From the NCBI RefSeq assembly GCF_021049265.1, contig NZ_CP088018.1:1488001-1552000 (forward strand): DNA of 64,000 nucleotides. Reading direction: 5' to 3'. Source of the DNA: Ruania suaedae. Lineage in GTDB: Bacteria > Actinomycetota > Actinomycetes > Actinomycetales > Beutenbergiaceae. The position numbers and the translations under genes are program-made. A model generated the notes under the pieces. That model saw nothing but the letters and a program-made list of their open reading frames with translations. It was not told where the DNA came from and ran no database searches. Shown here one piece after another: positions 1 through 9,631 of the stretch (positions are counted from its first letter, which is position 1; each line of letters starts with the position of its first letter).

Positions 1-1474
<1,474 letters not shown>

Positions 1475-1587
1475 CAATACATAATCACTGCGTGTATGCG
1501 TCCACTGTGCGGTTCCCGAGAGACCGCCACCCCCACCACCCCCCATTCGGCGGGGTGAGTCGGGCGGTGCCATGTCATCTCCATAGA
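1475..1587 (+). other. 23S-5S internal transcribed spacer
   Basis: A spacer of about 113 bases lies between the 23S end and the 5S start. It holds the ACTGTGCGGTTCCCGAG element that I recognise from rRNA spacers of high-GC Gram-positives, followed by a C-rich tract. I see no tRNA gene in it. Confidence 0.7.
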
Positions 1588-1704
1588 GTTACGGCGGCCA
1601 TAGCGAGGCGGGAAACGCCCGGTCCCATTCCGAACCCGGAAGCTAAGCCCCTCAGCGCCGATGGTACTGCGACCGCGAGGTCGTGGGAGAGTAGGACACC
1701 GCCG
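1588..1704 (+). rRNA. rrf: 5S ribosomal RNA
   Basis: The sequence starts GTTACGGCGGCCATAG and ends GTAGGACACCGCCG, so the 5' ACGGCGG and the 3' CCGCCG pair as helix I. The internal CCCATTCCGAACCCGGAAG loop is the universal bacterial 5S loop B/C block. Length is about 117 nt, normal for the family. The exact 3' end is uncertain by 2-3 nt. Confidence 0.95.
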
Positions 1705-1716
1705 GACACCCATTCC

Positions 1717-1751
1717 AACAAGGGCCACCCCACCACGGGGTGGCCCTTGTT
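1717..1751 (+). terminator. rRNA operon terminator
   Basis: A perfect 15-bp inverted repeat (AACAAGGGCCACCCC / GGGGTGGCCCTTGTT) with a 5-nt loop lies 12 nt after the 5S gene. The stem ends in TTGTT and so partly supplies its own T-rich tail. This is a strong intrinsic terminator for the rrn operon. Confidence 0.93.
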
Positions 1752-1764
1752 GCGTTGGCACGAG

Positions 1765-1770
1765 TATCGT
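1765..1770 (+). promoter_or_regulatory. -10 element of the 1801-3776 genes
   Basis: TATCGT fits the actinobacterial -10 consensus TAnnnT. Transcription from about 1777 would give a short leader containing the GAGGAG site at 1791-1796 before the ATG at 1801. No convincing -35 was seen. Confidence 0.5.
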
Positions 1771-1800
1771 GTCGCGGGAATCTGAACAGTGAGGAGCACG

Positions 1801-2733
1801 ATGGGTGAGCACCCACGGGAGAACGCCCCGCGTCATGGTGGCGACGGCGGGCGCAACCGGCGGCCGCGTGAGGATCGACCCCGGCGTGAGGGTGGCGGCA
1901 CGAGCGAGCGTCGGAGCTCTCGTCCGGCACAGGGGCGGGGTGGCCCGGAGCGCCGGCAGGAGGACCGCCGTCGGCGGCCACCGGTGGGCCAGGAGAGTGG
2001 TCGTCCGCCCCAGCCGGATCGCCCGCAGGATCCTCCTCTCGAGGAGTCGATCACGCCCGATCTGCTGGACCGTGCTGCTCGTTCCCGCCTGCGCACCCTG
2101 TCCAAGGACAACGCGGACCGCGTGGCCCGCCACTTGGTGACCGCTGGCCTTCTCCTGGACAGCGAGCCGGAACAGGCCTATCTGCATGCCCACGCGGCGC
2201 TGCGGCGCGCCGGTCGTGTCGACGTGGTGCGTGAGGCCGTCGCGCTGGCGGCGTACGCGACGGGACGTTATGCGGAGGCGCTGCGCGAGGTGCGCACGGT
2301 GCGACGGCTCAGTGGTGTCGATGCGATGCGTGCGATCGAGGCGGACTGCGAACGGGGTCTGGGCCGGCCCGAGCGCGCCCTGGCGGTGGCCGCGACCCCG
2401 GCGGACCCTGCCATGAGCGCCGAGGACAGCATCGAGATCGCCATCGTGGCCAGCGGCGCGCGGCTGGACCTGGAACAGCCGGAGGCGGCGCTGCTGTTGC
2501 TGGAGGAGCCACATGTGGCCGGAGCCGCGGGAGAGCAGGCTCTGCGAGTCGCCGAGGCGCGCGTGGCGGTGCTGCGGGCCCTGGGGCGTCAGGCGGAGGC
2601 GGACGAGCTCGAGGCGACGCTGCCGCCGCCGGCGGTCGAGGACGAGGGCGAGGGCGTCGACTTCGGTGAGGTCGAGCTGAGCAATGCGGAATGGGACGCG
2701 TTGACGCGCGCGGACGAGGGTGGGCGCTCGTGA
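1801..2733 (+). CDS. TPR-like helical-repeat protein with disordered N terminus
   Basis: This 310-residue protein has no assigned reaction. Residues 1 to about 85 are rich in Arg, Gly, Pro and Glu and look disordered. Residues about 85 to 270 are a run of Ala/Leu/Arg-rich helix pairs that resemble tetratricopeptide repeats, and the C terminus is acidic. The ATG at 1801 is chosen because GAGGAG (1791-1796) precedes it; an in-frame GTG at 1789 would overlap that site. The stop overlaps the GTG of the next gene. A helical-repeat protein holds the same place upstream of the HAD phosphatase in M. tuberculosis (Rv1691-Rv1692). The role is unknown; a scaffold function is inference from the repeats. 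Confidence 0.8.
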   Translation: MGEHPRENAPRHGGDGGRNRRPREDRPRREGGGTSERRSSRPAQGRGGPERRQEDRRRRPPVGQESGRPPQPDRPQDPPLEESITPDLLDRAARSRLRTLSKDNADRVARHLVTAGLLLDSEPEQAYLHAHAALRRAGRVDVVREAVALAAYATGRYAEALREVRTVRRLSGVDAMRAIEADCERGLGRPERALAVAATPADPAMSAEDSIEIAIVASGARLDLEQPEAALLLLEEPHVAGAAGEQALRVAEARVAVLRALGRQAEADELEATLPPPAVEDEGEGVDFGEVELSNAEWDALTRADEGGRS

Positions 2734-3776
2734 ACGTGACACTGCTCGGATGTGAGCGTCCCCTGCAGGAGGAGTACGACGTCGCGCTGCTCGACCTCGA
2801 CGGTGTGGTCTATCGCGGCGCGCACGGTGTCGAGCACGCGCCCGAGGCCATCGCTGCTGCCCGCGCCGCCGGCATGCGCTCGATGTTCGTGACCAACAAC
2901 GCGGCGCGTTCGCCGCAGACGGTGGCCCGCCACCTGACCGATCTCTCGGTCCCGACCGGGCCCGAAGAGGTCACGACGGCGGCCCAGGCCGCCGCAGCAC
3001 TGGTCGCCGGTGAGGCCGACGAGAGTACCCGGGTGCTGGCCATCGGTGGCGACGGCTTGCGCGAGGCGTTGCTCGAGCAGGGCCTGACGGTCGTGGACAG
3101 TGCGGCGGACGCACCGACGGTGGTGGTGCAGGGCTTCGCTCCCTCGTTGGGATGGGCCGACCTGGCCGAGGCGGTCTATGCGATCACGGCAGGTGCGAGC
3201 CATATCGCCTCGAATATCGACGCGACGCTACCCACCGAGCGCGGGATGGCCCCGGGGAACGGGTCCCTCGTCGCGGCCGTGGTGCATGCCACCGGCGTGC
3301 AGCCGCGGTCCACGGGCAAGCCGCAACCGGAGATCTTTCAGCAGGCCGCGTCCCGCGCCGGTGGCCGCCACCCGCTCGTCGTCGGGGATCGGCTCAACAC
3401 CGACCTGGCGGGGGCACGTGCGGCCGGTTTTGCCGGCCTGCACGTGCTGACGGGCGTGGACGGGATCGGTGAGGTGCTGTGCGCCTCCCCGGGGGAGCGA
3501 CCCAGCTACCTCGCTGCGGACCTGCGCGGTTTGGCGCATGCGCACCCCCAGCCCCAGCGGCAGGGCGAGGCGTGGGTGTGTGGTGAGGCCCGCGCCGTCG
3601 TGCGTTCGCGTGAACTGACCCTGGAGCGCGCCGGCGGCGCGGTGGCCTTCGGCGCTCAGCCGGTGACCCTCGACGAGTTCCGGGCGGCAGCAGCGGCGGC
3701 CTGGGACGCGAGTGACGCGGCCGGGGTGGCGACGATCCTCACCGACGTGCCCGACGTCGTGCTCGCCGCCGACTGA
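2730..3776 (+). CDS. HAD-IIA family phosphatase (NagD-like)
   Basis: A 348-residue cytosolic hydrolase of the haloacid dehalogenase superfamily, subclass IIA (NagD/PGP type), which dephosphorylates small phosphorylated metabolites. Visible motifs are motif I DLDGVV (about residues 22-27, nucleophile Asp22), motif II VTNN (about 55), a motif III lysine in TGKPQPEIF (about 195), and motif IV GDRLNTDLAGA (about 220). About 80 extra C-terminal residues follow the HAD core. The GTG at 2730 is preferred because it overlaps the TGA of the preceding gene (GTGA) and places motif I about 20 residues in; GTG 2736 is also possible. The gene corresponds in position to Rv1692. The substrate cannot be read from the sequence. 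Confidence 0.9.
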   Translation: MNVTLLGCERPLQEEYDVALLDLDGVVYRGAHGVEHAPEAIAAARAAGMRSMFVTNNAARSPQTVARHLTDLSVPTGPEEVTTAAQAAAALVAGEADESTRVLAIGGDGLREALLEQGLTVVDSAADAPTVVVQGFAPSLGWADLAEAVYAITAGASHIASNIDATLPTERGMAPGNGSLVAAVVHATGVQPRSTGKPQPEIFQQAASRAGGRHPLVVGDRLNTDLAGARAAGFAGLHVLTGVDGIGEVLCASPGERPSYLAADLRGLAHAHPQPQRQGEAWVCGEARAVVRSRELTLERAGGAVAFGAQPVTLDEFRAAAAAAWDASDAAGVATILTDVPDVVLAAD

Positions 3777-3788
3777 CGCGGCGCCGGG

Positions 3789-3794
3789 TAGCGT
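3789..3794 (+). promoter_or_regulatory. -10 element upstream of the small gene and tlyA
   Basis: TAGCGT lies in the 38-bp gap after the HAD gene. A start near 3801 would leave a leader containing AAGGGAG ahead of GTG 3815. This suggests that tlyA, nadK and recN have their own promoter besides read-through. Confidence 0.45.
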
Positions 3795-3814
3795 GGACCG
3801 TGAAGGGAGCTGCC

Positions 3815-3964
3815 GTGAGGACCACTGATGACGCCGAGGACGACCTGCAGGCCGCCCTCGCCGCGGCTGAGCGCCTGGGCGAGGAAGCCTTGCCCGTGCA
3901 CGTCGAGGCCTTCGAGCGCGTCCACACCGTGCTGCAGGACCGCCTCGCGCGAGCAGACGGCTGA
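3815..3964 (+). CDS. Conserved small protein upstream of tlyA
   Basis: A 49-residue acidic, helical protein of unknown function. It starts at GTG 3815 after the site AAGGGAG (3803-3809), and its stop TGA shares one base with the ATG of tlyA (TGATG), which suggests translational coupling. It has an Asp-rich N terminus (about residues 5-10), an Ala/Glu/Leu amphipathic helix (about 11-26) and a second helix (about 30-47). A similarly small ORF sits here in mycobacteria (Rv1693, between the phosphatase and tlyA), so synteny supports it as a real gene. No catalytic motif is visible; it could be a partner peptide. Confidence 0.7.
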   Translation: MRTTDDAEDDLQAALAAAERLGEEALPVHVEAFERVHTVLQDRLARADG

Positions 3965-4803
3965 TGGCTCGTCGTGCCCGTCTCGACGCCGAGCTCGTCC
4001 GTCGCGGACTGGCCCGGTCGCGCCAGCACGCTGCGGAGCTGATCGCGGACGGCCGGGTGCTGCTGGACGGGACCCGGGCCGGCAAGCCCGCGACCCAGCT
4101 CGATCCCGCGCGAGCGGTCCGGGTGCTGGACGCCGTCGGTGGTGAGCCCGAGTACGCTTCGCGTGGTGGCCACAAGCTCTCGGGCGCACTGGACGCCCTG
4201 GGTGAGCGGGGTCCACGGGTGGATGGCCGGCGGGCCCTCGATGCCGGTGCATCGACCGGCGGTTTCACCGATGTGCTGCTGCGCCGCGGCGCCCGGTCGG
4301 TCGTCGCAGTCGACGTGGGCTACGGCCAGCTGGTGTGGTCGCTGCGCACCGACGAGCGCGTCACCGTCATGGACCGCACGAACGTCCGCTCGCTGCGTCT
4401 GCAGGACGTGGGGGAGCCCGTCGACCTGGTCGTCGGAGACCTGTCCTTCATCTCGCTCACCCTGGTCCTGCCCGCGCTGACCGGACTCACCTCGCCCGGT
4501 GGGGACCTGCTGCTCATGGTCAAACCTCAGTTCGAGGTGGGCAGGGAACGGCTGGGGGCCGGGGGAGTGGTCCGTGACCCCGCGTTGCACGCCGATGCCG
4601 TGCGCACCGTCGTCGTGGCAGCGGCCGACCTCGGATGGGGCCTTCGCTCCGCCGTCGCGAGCCCGCTACCGGGCCCGAGCGGGAACGTGGAGTACTTCGT
4701 GCACCTTCGCGCAGGCGCCGGCGCCGAGGAGGAAGCACAGATCGCCCAGGCGATCGCCAGGGGACCCGCCGGACCAGGTGTGATCGCAGGAGGCGACCGA
4801 TGA
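3964..4803 (+). CDS. tlyA: TlyA family rRNA (cytidine-2'-O)-methyltransferase
   Basis: A 279-residue RNA methyltransferase. In mycobacteria the family adds 2'-O-methyl groups to cytidines of 16S and 23S rRNA, and loss gives capreomycin resistance. The N terminus (about 1-60) is an S4 RNA-binding domain, followed by an FtsJ-like Rossmann domain with SAM motif DAGASTGGFTD (about 91-101) and VGDLSFISL (about 157-165). The length is normal. The ATG at 3964 overlaps the previous stop, and the gene ends in ATGA overlap with nadK. The order tlyA-nadK-recN is conserved in actinobacteria. Function is inferred from family and context, and confidence is high. Confidence 0.95.
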   Translation: MARRARLDAELVRRGLARSRQHAAELIADGRVLLDGTRAGKPATQLDPARAVRVLDAVGGEPEYASRGGHKLSGALDALGERGPRVDGRRALDAGASTGGFTDVLLRRGARSVVAVDVGYGQLVWSLRTDERVTVMDRTNVRSLRLQDVGEPVDLVVGDLSFISLTLVLPALTGLTSPGGDLLLMVKPQFEVGRERLGAGGVVRDPALHADAVRTVVVAAADLGWGLRSAVASPLPGPSGNVEYFVHLRAGAGAEEEAQIAQAIARGPAGPGVIAGGDR

Positions 4804-5645
4804 GCCGTCACGTGCTCGTACTGACCCACCCCACCAGGCCGGCTGCCCGCCGCTCCGCGGAGCAGGTGGCCGCCGAGCTGCGCCGGCACGGGCTCACGCC
4901 CGTCACCGAGGACGAGATCGCCGGCATCGAGCTCGAGCTCGCGATCGTGCTGGGCGGTGACGGGACGATCCTGCGTGCCGCCGAGCTCATGCGCGGCAGG
5001 GAGGCCCCGCTCGTCGGCGTCAACCTCGGCCACGTGGGCTTCCTCGCGGAGTCGGAGGTGGACCGCATCTCGCATGTCGTCTCCCGTGCCGCCGCCCGCG
5101 AGTACTCGGTGGAGGAGCGGATCACGCTCGACGTCACCGTGACCCGGCCCGGCGCGCCGCCGGTGCACAGCTGGGCCATCAACGATGTCAGCGTCGAGAA
5201 GGCCGAGCGCGAACGTATGGTCGAGGTCGCCATCGGGATCGACGACCGAGGGTTGTCGACCTTCGGGTGCGACGGTGTCGTGATGTCGACGCCCACGGGA
5301 TCGACCGCCTATGCGTTCTCCGCCGGCGGACCGGTGGTCTGGCCCGACGTCGAGGCGATGCTCCTGGTCCCGATCAGCGCGCACACGCTCTTCGCCCGCC
5401 CGCTGGTGGTGGGGCCGAACTCGCGCATGAGCGTGGAGATCCTCAGCCGTAGCTATACCTCCGCGGTGGTCTGGTGTGACGGCCGGCGCCGGATCGACGC
5501 GCCGCCGGGCGCCCGTATCGACGTGGTGCGAGGCCAGGAGCGGGTCCGGCTGGCCCGGTTCAACCTCGCACCGTTCACCGATCGGCTCGTCGGCAAGTTC
5601 AACCTGCCGGTGGCGGGCTGGAGAGGAGAGCACGAGAACCCGTGA
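4800..5645 (+). CDS. nadK: NAD kinase
   Basis: A 281-residue enzyme that phosphorylates NAD+ to NADP+ with ATP or polyphosphate in the cytosol. The hallmark GGDGT is at residues 52-56, followed by NLGHVGFLAE and by the nucleotide-binding TPTGSTAYAFSAGGP block. The ATG at 4800 is preceded by AGGAGG (4789-4794) at an ideal distance and overlaps the tlyA stop. The stop in turn overlaps the GTG of recN. Every key motif is intact. Confidence 0.97.
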   Translation: MSRHVLVLTHPTRPAARRSAEQVAAELRRHGLTPVTEDEIAGIELELAIVLGGDGTILRAAELMRGREAPLVGVNLGHVGFLAESEVDRISHVVSRAAAREYSVEERITLDVTVTRPGAPPVHSWAINDVSVEKAERERMVEVAIGIDDRGLSTFGCDGVVMSTPTGSTAYAFSAGGPVVWPDVEAMLLVPISAHTLFARPLVVGPNSRMSVEILSRSYTSAVVWCDGRRRIDAPPGARIDVVRGQERVRLARFNLAPFTDRLVGKFNLPVAGWRGEHENP

Positions 5646-7366
5646 TCGAAGAGATCCAGATCCACGACCTCGGAGTCATCGAGTCGGCGAGTGTCGAGTT
5701 CGACCCCGGTCTGACGGTGATCACCGGCGAGACCGGCGCCGGGAAGACGATGGTCCTGACCGGGCTCGGCCTGCTGCTCGGCGGCAAGGCGGACCTGAGC
5801 GCCGTGCGCCCCGGCGCGCAGACCGCCGTCGTGGAGGGCCGGCTGGTGCCCCCCTCGGGGCACCGCTGCCTCGAGGTGGCGCTCGAGGCCGGCGCGTTGC
5901 TCGACGAGGGCGCCTTGCTCGTGGCACGGACCGTCTCCTCGTCCCGCTCTCGCGCGCACGTCGGTGGACGCTCCGTTCCGCAGGGGCTGCTGGCGGAGAT
6001 CGGCGCGGACCTGGTGACCGTGCACGGTCAGAGTGAACAACTGCGGCTGCGGTCGGCCACCCATCAGCGGCAGGCGCTGGACTCCTTCGCCGGTGCGGCG
6101 CACCTGGACCTGTTGGCGAGATACACCGACGTGCACAGCCGGCGCCGCTTGGCCGCCGGGGCGCTGGCCCGCTGGGACGAGGACACCCAGGAGCGCGAGG
6201 CCGAGCTGGTACGTCTGCAACGCGCGCTGGAGCGCATCGACGCCGTGGAACCCCAGCCCGGCGAGGACGAGGAGCTGCGCGCGGAGGCCGAACGGCTGGG
6301 CAACGTGGAGGACCTGCGCAGTGCGGCCGAGGGCGCCCACCTCGCGATCGCCGGTGCTGACGAGCCCGACGGGCCTGCCGGCGCCGCGGTGCTGTTGGAT
6401 CAGGCGCTGCGATCGCTGGCTGCTGCGGCCGACTACGACGCGACCCTGCGCGAGTGGAGCCAACGCCTGCAGTCCGTCTCCTACCAGCTCACCGACACCC
6501 TCACCGAGATCGGCAGCTATGTCACCGCGCTCGAGGCGGACCCGGAGCGGCTCGACCACCTGCACCGGCGGCGTGCCGAGCTCACCGACCTCGCCCGCAC
6601 GCTCACCGATGGCGGCACCCTCACCGATCTGCTCGCCTTCGCCGACGAGGCCCGCGAGCGGGTGAGCACCCTGACGGCGCCCGGTGCGGGGCGCGAGGCC
6701 CTGGCGGCCGAGCTGGACCGGCTCACCGCCGCGGAGCTGCAGGAGGCTGCTGCCCTCACCGCGGGCCGGCAGGAGGCCGCCGAGGCGATGGCAGCCGCGG
6801 TCGACACCGAGCTCGCCGGGCTGGCGATGCCAGGCGCCCGGGTCACCGTGCGGCTGACCCCGCGCGAGGAGCCCGGACCGTGGGGTTGCGAGGACGTCGA
6901 GTTCCTGCTGGCCGCCCACCCGGGCGCCCCGCCACGCCCTCTCGGCAAGGGCGCCTCCGGCGGCGAGCTCTCGCGCGTCATGCTCGCGCTCGAGGTCGCG
7001 ATGGCGCGCGCCCAGGTCGACGACGGTGACGGCACGCTGCCCACCTTCGTCTTCGACGAGGTGGACGCCGGTGTCGGGGGACAGGCGGCCGTCGAGGTCG
7101 GGCGCCGACTCGCCGAGCTCGCCCGGCACACCCAGGTGATCGTCGTCACCCACCTGGCCCAGGTCGCTGCCTTCGCCGACCGTCACCTCGTGGTCATGAA
7201 GACCGCCGGCGCCGGCGCCGATGCGGTCACCAACAGCGACATCCGGGTGGTCGAGGGGGAGGACCGCGAGGCCGAACTCGCGCGTATGCTCTCCGGTGAC
7301 GCCGGCTCTGTCACCGCGCTACGGCATGCCGCGGAACTCCTCGAGCGCCCCGTCGTGGGATCATAG
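5642..7366 (+). CDS. recN: DNA repair protein RecN
   Basis: A 574-residue SMC-like ATPase that acts early in double-strand-break repair. It has Walker A GETGAGKT (residues 29-36), a Q-loop HGQSEQLRLRS (about 125), a long Glu/Arg/Leu coiled-coil centre (about 160-370), an ABC signature near ASGGELSR (about 438), Walker B TFVFDEVDAGVGG (about 467-479) and an H-loop VTHLAQVA. The length is typical. The GTG start is coupled to nadK. I see no LexA box in front of it, so co-expression with nadK is more likely than a private SOS promoter. Confidence 0.97.
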   Translation: MIEEIQIHDLGVIESASVEFDPGLTVITGETGAGKTMVLTGLGLLLGGKADLSAVRPGAQTAVVEGRLVPPSGHRCLEVALEAGALLDEGALLVARTVSSSRSRAHVGGRSVPQGLLAEIGADLVTVHGQSEQLRLRSATHQRQALDSFAGAAHLDLLARYTDVHSRRRLAAGALARWDEDTQEREAELVRLQRALERIDAVEPQPGEDEELRAEAERLGNVEDLRSAAEGAHLAIAGADEPDGPAGAAVLLDQALRSLAAAADYDATLREWSQRLQSVSYQLTDTLTEIGSYVTALEADPERLDHLHRRRAELTDLARTLTDGGTLTDLLAFADEARERVSTLTAPGAGREALAAELDRLTAAELQEAAALTAGRQEAAEAMAAAVDTELAGLAMPGARVTVRLTPREEPGPWGCEDVEFLLAAHPGAPPRPLGKGASGGELSRVMLALEVAMARAQVDDGDGTLPTFVFDEVDAGVGGQAAVEVGRRLAELARHTQVIVVTHLAQVAAFADRHLVVMKTAGAGADAVTNSDIRVVEGEDREAELARMLSGDAGSVTALRHAAELLERPVVGS

Positions 7367-7371
7367 CGGCG

Positions 7372-8565
7372 ATGATCTCCCTGATGCGACGCCGTGCCAG
7401 GGACGAGGATGCTGCTGATGACGCCCTCGTCCCGGTCCGGGTCGACCCCCGGACGAAGTCGCTGACCAAGCGCCTACGAGCCGACGAGATCGCCGTCATC
7501 GACCACCTCGACCTCGACCGCGTCTCCGCCGAGGCGCTGGTCGCCTGCCGGCCGGCCGCCGTGCTCAACGCCGCCCCCTCGATCTCCGGCCGGTATCCCA
7601 ACCTGGGACCGCAGATCGTGCTGGAGGCCGGCATCCCGCTGATCGACGATCTCGGGCCGGACGTGATGGCGCTTCGCGAGGGGGCCCGCGTCCGGGTGGA
7701 GGACGGGACGGTCTTCGACGCCGCCGGGACCGTGGTGGCCGAAGGCACGGTGCAGACCGACGCCTCGGTCGATGCCGCCATGGACGAGGCCAAGGCGGGG
7801 CTCTCGGTCCAGCTCGAGGCGTTCGCGGCCAACACCATGGACTACATGCGCCGTGAGCGCGAACTCCTGCTCGACGGCGTGGGCGTGCCCACGGTGCGCA
7901 CCTCCTTCGAGGGGCGCCACGTCCTGATCGTGGTGCGGGGCTACACCTACCGCGAGGACCTGGCGATGCTGCGCTCCTACGTGCGCGAGTACCGTCCGCT
8001 GCTCGTGGGGGTCGACGGCGGCGCGGACGCCATCCTGGAAGAAGGCCTACGGCCCGACATGATCGTGGGCGACATGGACTCCGTCTCGGACAAGGCGCTG
8101 CGCAGCGGGGCCGAGATCGTCGTGCACGCCTATCGCGACGGGCGCGCCCCGGGGCTGGAACGGGTCAAGGAGCTGGGCGTGCAGCACGTCACCTTCCCTG
8201 CCACCGGGACCAGTGAGGATGTCGCCATGCTGCTGGCGGACGAAAAGGGCGCCTCGCTGATCGTCGCCGTCGGTACCCACGAGACCCTCGTGGAGTTCCT
8301 CGACAAGGGCCGGGCCGGTATGGCCAGCACCTTCCTCACCCGCCTGCGGGTGGGCGGCAAGCTCATCGACGCCAAGGGCGTCTCGCGGCTGTACCGGCAC
8401 CGCATCTCCAACTGGCAGGTCACGGCGCTGATCCTGGCCGGGCTCGCGGCCCTGATCGCCGCTGCCGCAGCGACGCCGGCGGGTCAGGCCTTCTTCGGGC
8501 TCGTCCTCGCCCGCTTCGACGACTTCTGGTCCTGGCTGCAGGACCTGTTCACCGGGCTCTTCTAG
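7372..8565 (+). CDS. steA: SteA-like cytokinetic-ring protein
   Basis: A 397-residue membrane-anchored protein. Homologues (Rv1697; Corynebacterium glutamicum SteA) work with SteB in septal cell-wall assembly and cell separation. The central region has a thiamine-pyrophosphokinase-like fold with VGVDGGADAILEEG and DMIVGDMDSVSDKA (about residues 210-245). One membrane segment near 349-370 (VTALILAGLAALIAA) is followed by a short tail. The TPPK-like part is not expected to make thiamine pyrophosphate. It lies 5 bp after recN and 25 bp before its partner. The ATG at 7372 lacks a clear ribosome-binding site; ATG 7384 is an alternative. Confidence 0.88.
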   Translation: MISLMRRRARDEDAADDALVPVRVDPRTKSLTKRLRADEIAVIDHLDLDRVSAEALVACRPAAVLNAAPSISGRYPNLGPQIVLEAGIPLIDDLGPDVMALREGARVRVEDGTVFDAAGTVVAEGTVQTDASVDAAMDEAKAGLSVQLEAFAANTMDYMRRERELLLDGVGVPTVRTSFEGRHVLIVVRGYTYREDLAMLRSYVREYRPLLVGVDGGADAILEEGLRPDMIVGDMDSVSDKALRSGAEIVVHAYRDGRAPGLERVKELGVQHVTFPATGTSEDVAMLLADEKGASLIVAVGTHETLVEFLDKGRAGMASTFLTRLRVGGKLIDAKGVSRLYRHRISNWQVTALILAGLAALIAAAAATPAGQAFFGLVLARFDDFWSWLQDLFTGLF

Positions 8566-8590
8566 AGCCCGCGACAAGAAAGACGACGCA

Positions 8591-9631
8591 GTGATCGATT
8601 TCCGCTACCACATCGTGTCCCTCATCTCGGTGTTCCTCGCGCTGGCCGTGGGCATCGTGCTCGGCGCCGGACCGCTGCGCGACTACATCGCCGACGAGCT
8701 CTCCGGGCAGGTGGAGCAGCTGCGCGCGGAGAAGGACGCGCTCCGCCAGGATCTCGATATCGCGGAGTCGGCCCTGCAGGCCCGCAGCGTCTTCCTCACC
8801 GAGGCGGCCCCGCAGCTCTACGACGACGTCCTGCAGGAGCGCTCGGTGGCCATGGTGACGCTTCCCGAGACCGATCCGGATGTGGCCGCCGCGGTGGAGG
8901 CCCGCCTCGTGCAGGCCGGGGCGAGCATCGCTGCCCGCGTCGAGGTGACGCCCGGGTGGACCGACCCCACCGAGGCCGCCTTCCGGGCCGGTATCGCGGA
9001 GAACCTGGTCTCCGAGCTCAGCCCGGCCCCCGAGGCGTCGGTACCGGCCGACCGGATCCTCGCGCAGGCGCTCGGGCAGGCCCTGACCCTGCGCGACCCG
9101 CTCGATCCGCAGCAACGCTCCGGCGAGGCGCAGAACATCGTGGAGATCCTGCGCACCTCGGAGCTGCTCACCGAGTCCAGCACGATCGAGGAGCCGGCGT
9201 ACGCGACCGTGGTGGTGGGACCGAACGACCACACGGACGAGCCCCTCACCGACGAGGAGGCAGCCGAGCGTGACGCACTGAACGAGGACTACCTCACGCT
9301 CGCCGAGGGGCTGGCGGAGACCGGCGAGGGCTCGGTGCTCGCCGGCGTCGACGTCGGGCAGGGGTCGCTGCTGGACGTGCTGCGCGGGCAGGACGTTCCC
9401 GTCACCAGCGTGGACTCCGTCGGCAGCATCACCGGTCAGGTGACCGTCCCGCTCGCGCTCGCCGCCGACCTCGCCGGCGAGGGTGCTCAGTTCGGCCTCG
9501 CCGAGTCCGCCGAGCTGGTGCTGCCCGCCCCCCTGACACTGCCCGCACCGGACCCGACGGCGTTCGCACCCGGGTCGGCGGACGCAGCGAGCGAGGGCGA
9601 CGACGGTGACGAGGACGGGACCGGCGGATGA
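8591..9631 (+). CDS. MctB/SteB family envelope protein
   Basis: A 346-residue protein with one N-terminal membrane segment (about residues 9-28, LISVFLALAVGIVLGAG), a coiled coil (about 34-60) and a large extracytoplasmic domain. The C-terminal 30 residues are acidic and low complexity. The family (Rv1698, DUF3186) was described as the copper-related channel MctB in M. tuberculosis and as the SteA partner SteB in C. glutamicum. Because steA is adjacent, I favour the septal role, but the sequence alone cannot separate the two. The start is GTG 8591; the stop overlaps the next ATG (ATGA). Confidence 0.87.
   Translation: MIDFRYHIVSLISVFLALAVGIVLGAGPLRDYIADELSGQVEQLRAEKDALRQDLDIAESALQARSVFLTEAAPQLYDDVLQERSVAMVTLPETDPDVAAAVEARLVQAGASIAARVEVTPGWTDPTEAAFRAGIAENLVSELSPAPEASVPADRILAQALGQALTLRDPLDPQQRSGEAQNIVEILRTSELLTESSTIEEPAYATVVVGPNDHTDEPLTDEEAAERDALNEDYLTLAEGLAETGEGSVLAGVDVGQGSLLDVLRGQDVPVTSVDSVGSITGQVTVPLALAADLAGEGAQFGLAESAELVLPAPLTLPAPDPTAFAPGSADAASEGDDGDEDGTGG

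Noticed and set aside
1475-1800. tRNA gene in or after the rRNA operon
   Set aside because: The spacers contain no cloverleaf or TTCGA loop; only a 5S gene and a terminator are present.
3228-4268. Long minus-strand frame across the HAD gene, the small gene and tlyA
   Set aside because: It has low-complexity Arg/Pro/Ala composition, no motif, and lies antisense to well-supported genes.
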